This document shows, piece by piece, positions 24,637-33,557 of a stretch of DNA of 64,000 bases. The translations under genes and the position numbers were made by a program. The stretch is from G963665495 sp963667575 (lineage in GTDB: Bacteria > Desulfobacterota > Desulfovibrionia > Desulfovibrionales > Desulfovibrionaceae), in contig CAXXHY010000062.1 of assembly GCA_963667575.2 (NCBI GenBank), positions 82,564 through 146,563 on the forward strand, written 5' to 3'. Under the pieces are notes generated by a model. The model saw nothing but the letters and a program-made list of their open reading frames with translations. It was not told the origin of the DNA and ran no database searches. The first letter of the stretch is position 1; each line of letters opens with the position of its first letter.

Positions 24637-26802
24637 CTACTGCTTCAGGCCCAGTACCGTCTGCATCATTTCATCGGCCGTGGTGATCAGCTTGGCTGCG
24701 GACTGGTAGGAATTCTGGTACTTGATCAGGTCGGTCATTTCCTCGTCCAGATTCACGCCGGCCACGCTCTGCTGCCGTTCGTTGAGATCTTCCGCAAGCG
24801 CGTGATTGTAGTTGTACATAAATTCGCTGCCCGCCGTATCTCCGCCCACAATGGCCACCGTGGTGGCGTAATATTCGAGAATGGTCTGGGACGATGTGGA
24901 CTCGAACACGCTGTTGATGTTCACATCCTTGGTGGCCAGTTCGCCGATGGTGGTGGCCGTGATGTTGTCCCCGGGATTGGCCTGCCCCGCGCCGTTGATC
25001 TGCCCCGCATTGATGCGGTTGGTGTCGTTGACGATGTCGTCGTTCAGGCTGATGTCGGTGCTTCCAGTCCCGCTGAAATAGGTATTGATGCCCAGTCCGG
25101 CCAGCAATCCGGTGGTATCCGTGCCGAACCCGAAGGTGTACCCGGCCTTGGAGTTCAGCTGCAGCCTGTTGTCCACGATGGTGGCGGTCAGGTAATCGCC
25201 GAAACTCGTATTGAAAGCGGTTGCCACGTTGCTGAGCGAATGCACTCCTGGATCGAAATTCTGCACGCCCGGCGTGGAAGGATCGAAATCCAGCGAACCG
25301 TACGACGAACTGTTGGAAAGATCCCCAGAAGCGGCGTCGAAAACGTACACCTGCAGGTTGCCGGAGCTGAGTTTGTCGCTCCAGTGCAGGCCGGAGCTGT
25401 CGTTGCCCAGGGCCAGGCTGCTATCCCGTACGCTGTAGTCGCCGAGCACGCTGTTGAACATGGTCAATCCGGCGCCCTGGCTATGGGCCCGGTTGGTTTC
25501 CCAGATCAGGGCTTCGGCCACGGCGTCGATCTTGTCGCGGTACTTCCCGGCGTAGCCGCCGATAAAGCTGAGGTTGGCCGTGATGGCACCGCCGGTGATC
25601 CGGGTGGTGTCATCGGTGCCATCGGCGCGTATCAGGGGAGTCACGTTGACCTTGTCCGAGGTGGTCCGATGCCAGTAAAGTCCGTTCTTGGGCATGATGA
25701 TGAAGGAATCCCCTTCCTGCATGTCCTGGGTCGCGCCGTCAAACCAGACGTCAACGCCTTCGATGTCGATTTTTTCCGATTCGGGCCGGGCGGCGAACAA
25801 CCGGACATTGCCGTCGTCGTCCTTCAACCAGGTCCGCCCGCCGTCCATGGACACCCGAAACATGGCCGCCGCTCCCGAGGCATTGGAAGAAGCCGCCACG
25901 CTGCCGCCGGAAACCACTTCCAGCGTGTATTCGAAAGAGGAACTGCCATCGAACTGGACTTCGCCGTCAAAGGTGGACCCCGCGCTCAGCGAACTCCAGG
26001 CCTGCGGCCCTTCGTAGCTGAACTGGTATGTCGAACTGCCCTGCACCAGGGTCTGTCCGGCCTTGGTCACCAGGCTCCAGTCCTGTGCGGAACTGTTGTT
26101 GTTGCCCAGTGCGGACATTGCAGTGCTCGAGTAGCTCAGCACATCCACGTCGATGTATTCGGACAATTGCCGAACCAGACGGTCGCGCTCGTCCAGAAGC
26201 TCGTTGGCGTTGTTCTGGCCCGGAATCTCGTGAATGCTGATCTGCTTGTTGACCGACGCGATCTCTTCCAGAATCTGGTTCACTTCGGAGACCTGATCCG
26301 CCACGGTGTCCGAGGCCATTTGCTGCAGGTCCGCCAGATCGCTGTCCACGGAATTCAGCAGTGTGATCAGATTCTCCGTATCGCCGGTAAGACTCTCGCG
26401 CATGCTGTAATCGTCGGGGTTGAGCGAAAGTTCCTGCCAATCGTTGAAAAACTGCGTAATCAGGGCGTGGATGCCGTCCGTTGCGGACTCGTTCACCAGA
26501 TTGTCCACGCTCTGCAGGTTGTCCCAAAGGGTTTCGTAGCGGCTGTCCAAGGTGGATTTGTCCAGGAACTGCGCTTCCACAAACATGTCGAAGTGGCGGA
26601 CCACCTCGGTGGCCTGCACGCCGGTGCCAATCTGTCCGGGGTTGTAATCCAGCGAGTAGCTTTCTTCAAAATTTACCGAACGGCGCGAATAGCCTTCGGT
26701 ATTCACGTTGGCAACGTTGTTGCTCGTGGTGGCTATCGCCGCCTGATTGCCGAATAAGGCAGTAGTGGCGATATCCAATACGCTACGTACGCTGGCGCCC
26801 AT
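24637..26802 (-). CDS. flgK: flagellar hook-associated protein FlgK
   Basis: 721 residues. N-terminal rod/hook signature (LDIATTALFGNQAAIATTSNNVANVNTEGYSRR) and C-terminal EEMTDLIKYQNSYQSAAKLITTADEMMQTVLGLKQ. The middle is Ser/Gly/Asp-rich beta structure and includes an Asp-box-like FRVSMDGGRTW near residue 315. It is longer than the enteric FlgK (about 550). FlgK caps the hook and connects to FlgL. The ATG overlaps the flgN stop by one base (TAATG), implying coupled translation. Confidence 0.96.
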   Translation of the reverse strand: MGASVRSVLDIATTALFGNQAAIATTSNNVANVNTEGYSRRSVNFEESYSLDYNPGQIGTGVQATEVVRHFDMFVEAQFLDKSTLDSRYETLWDNLQSVDNLVNESATDGIHALITQFFNDWQELSLNPDDYSMRESLTGDTENLITLLNSVDSDLADLQQMASDTVADQVSEVNQILEEIASVNKQISIHEIPGQNNANELLDERDRLVRQLSEYIDVDVLSYSSTAMSALGNNNSSAQDWSLVTKAGQTLVQGSSTYQFSYEGPQAWSSLSAGSTFDGEVQFDGSSSFEYTLEVVSGGSVAASSNASGAAAMFRVSMDGGRTWLKDDDGNVRLFAARPESEKIDIEGVDVWFDGATQDMQEGDSFIIMPKNGLYWHRTTSDKVNVTPLIRADGTDDTTRITGGAITANLSFIGGYAGKYRDKIDAVAEALIWETNRAHSQGAGLTMFNSVLGDYSVRDSSLALGNDSSGLHWSDKLSSGNLQVYVFDAASGDLSNSSSYGSLDFDPSTPGVQNFDPGVHSLSNVATAFNTSFGDYLTATIVDNRLQLNSKAGYTFGFGTDTTGLLAGLGINTYFSGTGSTDISLNDDIVNDTNRINAGQINGAGQANPGDNITATTIGELATKDVNINSVFESTSSQTILEYYATTVAIVGGDTAGSEFMYNYNHALAEDLNERQQSVAGVNLDEEMTDLIKYQNSYQSAAKLITTADEMMQTVLGLKQ

Positions 26803-27290
26803 TAGAGTCTACCTTTGAGCAGCGAAGAACGCTGAATGGGTTGCTGATAGGTGCCCTTCTTCGAGTAGCCGCCCTGCTGTTTGGGGGCGATCTGATCGTG
26901 CAGAAAATCCAGCAGCGCCTTGCTCTGATCCATCAGGGCAAAGGCCAGCTGCGTATTGGCTTCACCCTGGCGGGCACAACGCTGCTCCAGCTTGGTCAGA
27001 CGGCCGAGCGTGGTTTCGATGAGCATAACAGGGTTGTTTTCCCCTTGCGGCAATTTTTTCGTCTTGAGCCAGTTGACGTACTTGGTCAGCTTTTTTCCGC
27101 CCAGCAGTTTGATCAGGCCCTTGCGCTCGATCATCAGCTGAGCCATCAGCTCATGAATGGACAGCTCCAGGACGCTTATTTCCTGGGGCAGTCTTTTCCT
27201 GAGCAGCTCGTATTCCTCTTTCAGCAGATCGCTGAGAAGAGCAAAGCCTTTTTCCTGCCGGCTCAAACTTTCAATGATGTAACGAGACAT
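26802..27290 (-). CDS. flgN: FlgN-like export chaperone for FlgK/FlgL
   Basis: 162 residues, all helical. EYELLRKRLPQEISVLELSIHELMAQLMIERKGLIKLL and LIETTLGRLTKLEQRCARQGEANTQLAFALMDQSKALLDFL fit the FlgN family, which escorts FlgK and FlgL to the flagellar export gate. Position directly before flgK supports the call. The C-terminal 25 residues are basic and Gln/Gly-rich. Confidence 0.88.
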   Translation of the reverse strand: MSRYIIESLSRQEKGFALLSDLLKEEYELLRKRLPQEISVLELSIHELMAQLMIERKGLIKLLGGKKLTKYVNWLKTKKLPQGENNPVMLIETTLGRLTKLEQRCARQGEANTQLAFALMDQSKALLDFLHDQIAPKQQGGYSKKGTYQQPIQRSSLLKGRL

Positions 27291-27304
27291 GGTTTGATCC
27301 TCGT

Positions 27305-28900
27305 TTAGGCATTTCCAACAGCTGGTTTACCCGCCGCCAGCCGTTGTTGAATTTTCTCCGGATCCCAGGCAAGCCCGTCGCGCCGAAGCTCGAAGTGCAG
27401 ATGCGGACCTGTGGATCGGCCGGTACTGCCTATAGATGCAATTTTCTCGCCAGCTTTGACAGTCTCCCCGACTTTTACGCTGTTTTCGCTGTTGTGACCG
27501 TAGTAGCTCTGCCATCCGCCCTCATGTTCGAGGATCACCACCCGGCCGTAGCCGTCCTTGAGACCGGAAAAAATTACCTGTCCATCCCAGCAGGCTTCCA
27601 CAGGTGCGCCATAATTTGCGGCAATATCAACACCCGAGTGGAATTTCCGTTCACCGGTAAAAGGACTCTTGCGCCAGCCGAAGCTGGAGGAAATCCGTCC
27701 GGAAACCGGCCAGGTCATGGGTTTATCCATGGATCCGCCGGTATTCTCGTGAGCCAGACTCAGGGCTGCGGCAGCGGCTTCGGAAACGGGCTCGGCCCTG
27801 GTGGGCTCGGGACCGCCCTCATTTTTGCGCGTGACCTGGGAGGCGGCAAGAACCGACTGGTCGCCGAATTCAATACCGAAATCAAAACGCTTGCCCGCGT
27901 CAGAGGAAAGCTTGCCGCTGCTCAGGGTCAGGGTGTTCGGAAAATGCGCGCTGGCGCCTTCGTTCTGCGGCATGGCTGATTCGGGCGGCAGCAGATCGGA
28001 CTGGGCCTCCGGCATGATCTTGGTCCGCGGCGCTTCGCTGGTCACCGGATCCTGCGTGGTGAGCAGAGGCGGCTGCAGCAGGTTGGCCAGTTTGTCCACT
28101 GCGGAAATCACGTCGGAATCCGTCTCGAGCCTGTTGCCGGAAACTCTGGTGGGCTGGCGGTCCTTGTCGGTCCACTTTTCCTTGTCCAGAACATCCTCAT
28201 CCACGCCGAAACTGGCGGCTACGTCGGGAGTGTCCTCCACCCTGGCCGCAATGGGCTTTTCATCGGGCAGAGGTTCGTCGAAATTGGCCACATCGGATTC
28301 GGGCAGGGGCTTTTCCCCGGCAGCCTCCACCGGCTTGCCCGAAGCGGCCACTTCCTTTGATGCGGCCTGAGCGTCGTCATAGCCTTCCAGGGGCTCGTAC
28401 AGGGGCGCGCCGGGATCATCCTGTTCCTGGTCCTGGCTGGCCACTTTCGGCTCGGCAGAAGGCGGATCAATGTCCCTGGGGTTGAAATGGCGGTTCAGAG
28501 GCTTGATGGGCAGGCGGTCCTGCGCGTTTTTCGGCGAGGTCACCCGGCTGGCGTCCATCATATTGGCCTTGAGGTTGTTGAAGAGCATATCGCCCAGGCC
28601 GATGCCGCCGGAGTCCGCCAGCTTCTCCGAAAGCTTCTGATCGAACATGCCCAGGTACATTTCCTCTTCCTTGCTGTGCAGCATGCCCTCTTTGGGAATA
28701 CTGTCGCGCATCTGCTTCCAGAGCTTCTGCAAAAAGATGGACTCAAAGCCTTTGCAGGCTTCTTTCAGCTTCGCTTCCTTGTTGGGCGCATTTTTCAGCT
28801 GCTCCTCCAGGTTACGCATGGCGAATTCTTTCTGCAGCTCGCCTTGTTTGGCGTTCTGCATCTGCATGGTGCCGAGATCGGGAAGCGAAACTGCGGACAT
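27305..28900 (-). CDS. flgJ: FlgJ-type rod-binding protein with M23 peptidase domain
   Basis: 531 residues. Residues 30-115 are the FlgJ rod-binding domain (KLKEACKGFESIFLQKLWKQMRDSIPKEG, MYLGMFDQKLSEKLADSGGIGLGDML). A long acidic, Pro/Ala-rich linker follows to about residue 395. The C-terminal part is an M23 (LytM) endopeptidase with both zinc motifs: HSGVD (H421, D425) and HLHFE near residue 497. In enterics FlgJ carries a muramidase instead. The enzyme would open peptidoglycan for the rod by cutting peptide cross-links. It begins two bases after the flgI stop. Confidence 0.93.
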   Translation of the reverse strand: MSAVSLPDLGTMQMQNAKQGELQKEFAMRNLEEQLKNAPNKEAKLKEACKGFESIFLQKLWKQMRDSIPKEGMLHSKEEEMYLGMFDQKLSEKLADSGGIGLGDMLFNNLKANMMDASRVTSPKNAQDRLPIKPLNRHFNPRDIDPPSAEPKVASQDQEQDDPGAPLYEPLEGYDDAQAASKEVAASGKPVEAAGEKPLPESDVANFDEPLPDEKPIAARVEDTPDVAASFGVDEDVLDKEKWTDKDRQPTRVSGNRLETDSDVISAVDKLANLLQPPLLTTQDPVTSEAPRTKIMPEAQSDLLPPESAMPQNEGASAHFPNTLTLSSGKLSSDAGKRFDFGIEFGDQSVLAASQVTRKNEGGPEPTRAEPVSEAAAAALSLAHENTGGSMDKPMTWPVSGRISSSFGWRKSPFTGERKFHSGVDIAANYGAPVEACWDGQVIFSGLKDGYGRVVILEHEGGWQSYYGHNSENSVKVGETVKAGEKIASIGSTGRSTGPHLHFELRRDGLAWDPEKIQQRLAAGKPAVGNA

Positions 28901-28901
28901 C

Positions 28902-30062
28902 TTAAATAACCTCCAGGTCTGCGTGCAGCGCGCCCGCGGCCTTCAGGGTCTGCAGAATGGAAATCAGATCACGCGGGGATGCGCCCAGGGCGTTCAATCC
29001 GTCGATCATTTCCTGCAAAGTGGCGCCTTCGAGCATCACCAAACGTTTGTTCTCTTCCTGCACGCCGATATTGGTCTGCGGGGTCACCACGGTTTGTCCC
29101 TGGCTGAACGGTCCGGGCTGCGACACATTGGCGCTTTCCTGGACAACTATCTGCAGGTTGCCGTGCGAAACCGCGACCTTGGAAAGTCTTACATTGCGGC
29201 CCAGAACCACGGTGCCGGTCTTTTCATCCACAACCACACGGGCCTTGTTTTCCGGGCTTACTTCGATGTTTTCTATGGAAGCCATGAACGGGACCAGATT
29301 GCTGCGGAATACGGGCGGAATCTGCAGTTCGATGGTGCTCACGTCCGTGGCGTGGGCATAATCGCCGGCCAGGGCCGTGTTGATTTTTTCCACCACCTGC
29401 TGGGTGGTCGAAAAATCGGCAATCTGCATATGCAGCGTGATGTCGTCCTGGTTATTGAACTGAAAGGGAATGCCGCGTTCGACCATCATCCCGTTGGGAA
29501 TCCGCGCCACGGTGGTGAAGTTCTTTTCCACGGAGGCCGCGTTGCCCTGAGCGGAAAAGCCGCCCAGCGCCAGGGCGCCCTGGGCCAGTCCGTAGACCTT
29601 GCCGTCCACACCCTTGAGGGGCGTCATCAGCAGTACGCCGCCGTAGAGGCTGCTGGCGTCTCCCAACGATGAGACAGTGACATCCAGAGAAGTGCCGGGT
29701 TTTGCGGATACGGGCATCTTGGCCGTAACCATGACCGCGGCCACGTTCTTGGGTTTCAGCTTGCTCGTATTGACCGCCACGCCCATGTTCTGCAGCATGT
29801 TGACCATGGACTGAATGGTGAAATCGGACTTGGTGCTGTCGCCCGTACCGCTGAGACCGACCACCAGGCCGTAGCCCACCAGCTGGTTTTCCCGTACGCC
29901 GCTGAAATTGGCGATATCCTTGATCCGTACGGCATCGGCCCGTACCGGCAACAACACGACCAAGAGCAGCAGCAAAAGCGCGTGGCGCAGCCCGGAGAAC
30001 CGGCTGTACGTCCTGATTACGCCCGCACCGTAAACACATCCTGTTTGCGCGCTTGTGCTCAT
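28902..30062 (-). CDS. flgI: flagellar P-ring protein FlgI
   Basis: 386 residues. Signal peptide around residues 25-44 (LLLLLLVVLLPVRADA), then VRIKDIANFSGVRENQLVGYGLVVGLSGTGDS, the FlgI signature, and LNALGASPRDLISILQTLKAAGALHADLEVI at the end. GGGAG precedes the ATG at 30062. FlgI polymerises in the periplasm around the rod as a bushing in the peptidoglycan layer. Normal family length. Confidence 0.97.
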   Translation of the reverse strand: MSTSAQTGCVYGAGVIRTYSRFSGLRHALLLLLLVVLLPVRADAVRIKDIANFSGVRENQLVGYGLVVGLSGTGDSTKSDFTIQSMVNMLQNMGVAVNTSKLKPKNVAAVMVTAKMPVSAKPGTSLDVTVSSLGDASSLYGGVLLMTPLKGVDGKVYGLAQGALALGGFSAQGNAASVEKNFTTVARIPNGMMVERGIPFQFNNQDDITLHMQIADFSTTQQVVEKINTALAGDYAHATDVSTIELQIPPVFRSNLVPFMASIENIEVSPENKARVVVDEKTGTVVLGRNVRLSKVAVSHGNLQIVVQESANVSQPGPFSQGQTVVTPQTNIGVQEENKRLVMLEGATLQEMIDGLNALGASPRDLISILQTLKAAGALHADLEVI

Positions 30063-30108
30063 GCGAATCTCCCTTTCCTTATGCTCGTAACGTCAAAATT
30101 TTGTCAGT

Positions 30109-30855
30109 TTAGAACGGCCAGACATTGTCCAGCAGACGTACGACCCAACCGGCCTTTTGCTTGTCCGCCAGAACGCCCTTGCCGTAGTATTCGAGGTGCG
30201 AATCCGCCAGATAACTGGAGTCCACGGAGTTGTCCGGCTGGATATCCCTGGGCCGTACCAGCCCTTTGATCACCAGGATCTGGGTCTCGTCGTTGACCCG
30301 GATTTCGCGTGCGCCTTCCACCTGAAGCAGTCCGCCGGGCAGAATCTTGATGACCCGTGCAGCCACTGTGGCGGTAACGCTGGAACTGCGGTCCGTGGAT
30401 GCCGTTCCCTTGAACTGGTTGTAGGTGGTGGTATCCGCGCCATTGCCCGTACCGGTGTTCAGGCCGAAAATATTCAGCCCGCCAATGGGATCGATGCCCT
30501 GATCTTCCTTGCCGAAAAAGCTGGTCACCGCCACGCTCAAGGAATTGTCCCGCTTGGTGTTCGTATTGGCATCCTGCTGCCCGTTGGACACCTCGGAAAT
30601 GTTGATGACGACGATGTCGCCCACCCGTCTCGCGCGATTGTCGGAAAACAGGTAGTCGGCGTTGCCCGGATTGTAGATGGAACCGGGGTTGCTGTGGGCC
30701 ATCATGGCCGGATCATCCGCGGGAGGCGGGTTGATGCTCGGCATCCCCTCGGAGTTCTGCGGCAATTCCGCACAACCGGGCGCCATGACCAGCAAAGCCA
30801 GCAGGAACAGCATGCCCAGTATGCAGTTGCCATAATTTTCCCTGTACCATTTCAT
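30109..30855 (-). CDS. flgH: flagellar L-ring lipoprotein FlgH
   Basis: 248 residues. Lipoprotein signal with lipobox MAPGC (acylated Cys about residue 28). NPGSIYNPGNADYLFSDNRARRVGDIVVINISEVSNGQ and LLQVEGAREIRVNDETQILVIKGLVRPRDI are characteristic. It forms the outer-membrane L ring. Located between flgA and flgI as in other Desulfovibrio-type operons. Confidence 0.96.
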   Translation of the reverse strand: MKWYRENYGNCILGMLFLLALLVMAPGCAELPQNSEGMPSINPPPADDPAMMAHSNPGSIYNPGNADYLFSDNRARRVGDIVVINISEVSNGQQDANTNTKRDNSLSVAVTSFFGKEDQGIDPIGGLNIFGLNTGTGNGADTTTYNQFKGTASTDRSSSVTATVAARVIKILPGGLLQVEGAREIRVNDETQILVIKGLVRPRDIQPDNSVDSSYLADSHLEYYGKGVLADKQKAGWVVRLLDNVWPF

Positions 30856-30873
30856 GATCTCTTCTCCTTGCCG

Positions 30874-31872
30874 TCAGCGCATGCGCCCGGCTTCCACTGT
30901 ATGGGCGTCCACCACCCAGGCGTAGACTTCGATGTTCGTTTCAGTGTTGCGGACTTTGATTCTGTCACTGTAGCCCCCCTCGGAAATCACTTCCGCGGGA
31001 ACCTGGAGGTGAATATGTTTCCCGTTGTAGACCATCTGGACGATGTTGCCCTTGCGTACGAGAGGCAGGGGCTCCATGCTGGAAAGCTGGATGACGCCGC
31101 CCCGTCCGATGGGCTTGGTGATCCGCCAGGGACCGCCCTTGCCGTCCCAGAGGTCATCCTTGAGATAGGACAGGTTCTTGCGTTCGTAGCTCACCTTGTC
31201 CGGCGTCAATTCTTCGCCTCTGTTCAGCGGTTCGCCCGCCACGGGCACGGCCGTCCAGACATCCATCAACACGCTGGCGCTGACCTTGTGGCGCTCCTTC
31301 CCGGTCAGATCCGTCTCCACCAGCTTGAGATTTACCCGGCCCGGTTCCAGTCCGGAGGAGAACTGCACTTTCACGTCATTGGTCGGGTCCGAAAGGAACA
31401 TGTATTCCGGCACCTTGAAATCGCGCAGTTTGAGTTCGCCCTTGATATTGGCCAGTGCGGGCCGGAAGGCTTCATTGATGCGGTTTTCGAGATCCGGCCG
31501 CATCAGCACCTTGCCCCCCCTCTGCAGTGCCAGTTTGTCCGGCAGCATGCAGCGGAAAGCGTCCTTGCCCAGATAGATGGCCAATTCCTTTTGAAGCCGC
31601 AGCTTGTTGATGGCCACAGGCCTGAGCGCCCGCTCCGGAGTGGGCCAGAGTTCCACGAGGGAAAGCTGGTTCCAACGCGCCATATCCACGGCGGATCCTA
31701 CCGGAACGGCTATTTCGCCCAGGCGAACCCACTTGCCAGACACGATGGCTGCGTCCTTGACCTTGATCCGCCAGTCACCTCCTGCCGCGAGGCTCAGCCC
31801 CGCGAACAGCAGCGCCAGGGCCAGGGTCATCACTGCGGCCTTGCGTAAGATTCTGGTTTCTTTCCTGGTCAT
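30874..31872 (-). CDS. flgA: flagellar P-ring assembly chaperone FlgA
   Basis: 332 residues from the ATG at 31872, nine bases after AAAAAGG; the ATG three codons earlier would touch that site. Signal peptide residues 1-30 (LALALLFAGLSLAAGG). The C-terminal 130 residues form the SAF domain typical of FlgA (PVAGEPLNRGEELTPDKVSYERKNL, GRGGVIQLSSMEPLPLVRKGNIVQMVYNG). FlgA helps FlgI assemble in the periplasm. It is longer than enteric FlgA (about 220) because of an extended N-terminal part. Confidence 0.93.
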   Translation of the reverse strand: MTRKETRILRKAAVMTLALALLFAGLSLAAGGDWRIKVKDAAIVSGKWVRLGEIAVPVGSAVDMARWNQLSLVELWPTPERALRPVAINKLRLQKELAIYLGKDAFRCMLPDKLALQRGGKVLMRPDLENRINEAFRPALANIKGELKLRDFKVPEYMFLSDPTNDVKVQFSSGLEPGRVNLKLVETDLTGKERHKVSASVLMDVWTAVPVAGEPLNRGEELTPDKVSYERKNLSYLKDDLWDGKGGPWRITKPIGRGGVIQLSSMEPLPLVRKGNIVQMVYNGKHIHLQVPAEVISEGGYSDRIKVRNTETNIEVYAWVVDAHTVEAGRMR

Positions 31873-31911
31873 GGTATGCATCCTTTTTGCCTGTTTCAGG
31901 GGTTCAGCGCC

Positions 31912-32694
31912 CTATCGTTTGAGCTGGTTGGCAATGCTGAGTATGGAGTCCGAGGTGGTGATGGCCTTGGAGTTGGCCTCGTAGGCGCGCTGCCCCACGA
32001 TCATGTTGACCATCTCGTCTACGAGCTCGACATTGGACATTTCCAGATATCCCTGGGCGATGGTACCGAAGTTGTCATCGCCGGGAGTGCCTTCCGTGGC
32101 ATCGCCGGACGCCTCGGTGGCATAATAGAGGTTACGGCCCGCGCTGCGCAGACCGGGGTTGTTCACAAAGGAGTAGATCGGAATATCGGTGGCAGCCAGT
32201 TCGGTGCCGCTGGAATCCAGGCAGGAGACGTGTCCGTTTTCGGAGATTTCAATGCTCGAAGTGTCGTCCGGAACCTGGAACTCGGGCTGCAGCACGTAGC
32301 CGTTGGCCGTGACGATGGTGCCCTCGTTGTTGAGTTCGAATGCGCCCGCACGGGTGTAGGCGTCTTCACCGTTGACCTGTACCAGAAAGAAGCCATCACC
32401 TTCGATGGCCAGGTCCAGCGAGTTGCCGGTGTTCTGGTAGTCGCCCTGGCTGAAGAACTTGTGCACCGTGGTGGGCCGTACGCCCATACCGATCTCGATG
32501 CCCGTGGGAACGAGATTGCCGTCAGCGGTTTGACCGCCGGCGATTTTCATATGCTGATACATGAGGTCCTCGAACGACGCCCTGTCCTTCTTGAACCCGA
32601 TGGTGCTGACGTTGGCCAGATTGTTCGAGATGACGTCGATGTTCGTCTGCTGGGCGATCATCCCGGTGGCCGCTGTCCAAAGTGAACGCATCAT
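31912..32694 (-). CDS. flgG: flagellar distal rod protein FlgG
   Basis: 260 residues. MMRSLWTAATGMIAQQTNIDVISNNLANVSTIGFKKDRASFEDLMYQ is the FlgG N-terminus; GYLEMSNVELVDEMVNMIVGQRAYEANSKAITTSDSILSIANQL is the C-terminus. It forms the distal rod of the axle. Length is exactly that of the family. Confidence 0.97.
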   Translation of the reverse strand: MMRSLWTAATGMIAQQTNIDVISNNLANVSTIGFKKDRASFEDLMYQHMKIAGGQTADGNLVPTGIEIGMGVRPTTVHKFFSQGDYQNTGNSLDLAIEGDGFFLVQVNGEDAYTRAGAFELNNEGTIVTANGYVLQPEFQVPDDTSSIEISENGHVSCLDSSGTELAATDIPIYSFVNNPGLRSAGRNLYYATEASGDATEGTPGDDNFGTIAQGYLEMSNVELVDEMVNMIVGQRAYEANSKAITTSDSILSIANQLKR

Positions 32695-32730
32695 AGCGTC
32701 TATCCTCCTACTTGGTTGAACACTCTACAT

Positions 32731-33513
32731 CTATAACGACTTGCCGACCTTCTGGGTGGCTTGCTGATCCAGTTCCTGCGTGCTGGTCATGACCTTCTGA
32801 TAGGCTTCGAAAGCGCGGTGGGTTTCGATCATCCGGACCATCTCCCGCACCACGTTGACGTTGGGCATTTCCAGGTAGCCCTGCATGACCTGCGCGTCTT
32901 CCGCCGGAGCCTCGGTGGCATCGCTGCCGTCCTTGAGGCGGAACATGTTGTAGCCGTATTTTTCCAACTGATCCGGATCGCTGACCGTAACCACCCCGAG
33001 CTGGGCCAGGTTTTCGCCGTTGCTCCAGATCTGCCCCTGCTCGTCAATGGTAATCTCGCCGTTATCCGGGATCACTATGGGCGCGCCGCCTTCATCAAGT
33101 ACGGGGAACCCCTGCTGGGTCATCAACGTGCCGTCCGGGCCCTTGTTGAATTCTCCGTTGCGAGAGTAGAAATCTCCCACATCCGTACGGACCTTGAAGA
33201 ATCCGTCGCCCGCAATGGCCACGTCCAGCGCGTTGCCGGTCTGCTTGGTGCTCCCTTGGGTAAAATCCACTTTTTCCTGGCCTATCCGGACCTTGGATAA
33301 GTAGACTCCCGGCGGGAACATTTCCTTGTCTTCCAGACTGACAACGGGTTGACGGATGACCTCGTGCGCGTACATGAACATCATATCCTGGAAGGCCACG
33401 GTATTCTGCTTGTAGCCCACGGTATTCACGTTCGCCAAATTATTGGCGATGATGTCGAGCTGATGTTCGTTCGTAAGTGCCCCGAATAACCCGCTATACA
33501 TACTATCTTGCAT
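32731..33513 (-). CDS. flgF: flagellar proximal rod protein FlgF
   Basis: 260 residues. YSGLFGALTNEHQLDIIANNLANVNTVGYKQNTVAFQDMM and the C-terminal MPNVNVVREMVRMIETHRAFEAYQKVM mark a flagellar basal-body rod protein; order next to flgG and the divergent start point to FlgF. It is the first gene of the rod-ring-hook-junction operon. AAAGGAGG lies eight bases upstream, and a sigma-54 promoter at 33542-33557 gives a leader of about 20 bases. Confidence 0.93.
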   Translation of the reverse strand: MQDSMYSGLFGALTNEHQLDIIANNLANVNTVGYKQNTVAFQDMMFMYAHEVIRQPVVSLEDKEMFPPGVYLSKVRIGQEKVDFTQGSTKQTGNALDVAIAGDGFFKVRTDVGDFYSRNGEFNKGPDGTLMTQQGFPVLDEGGAPIVIPDNGEITIDEQGQIWSNGENLAQLGVVTVSDPDQLEKYGYNMFRLKDGSDATEAPAEDAQVMQGYLEMPNVNVVREMVRMIETHRAFEAYQKVMTSTQELDQQATQKVGKSL

Positions 33514-33541
33514 ACGAGGTACCTCCTTTGGGACTTAAGGA

Positions 33542-33557
33542 AGCAAATAGCGGGCCA
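33542..33557 (-). promoter_or_regulatory. sigma-54 promoter of the flgF-flgL operon
   Basis: On the minus strand TGGCCCG-N4-TTGCT, with GG and GC exactly ten bases apart. Predicted start of transcription about 33531, just before the flgF ribosome site. Confidence 0.75.

Noticed and set aside
24463..26757. 764-codon open frame opposite flgK, and similar long ones opposite flgL, flgA and oadA
   Set aside because: They mirror high-G+C genes on the other strand, have no ribosome site and no recognisable domains; the genes they oppose are unmistakable.
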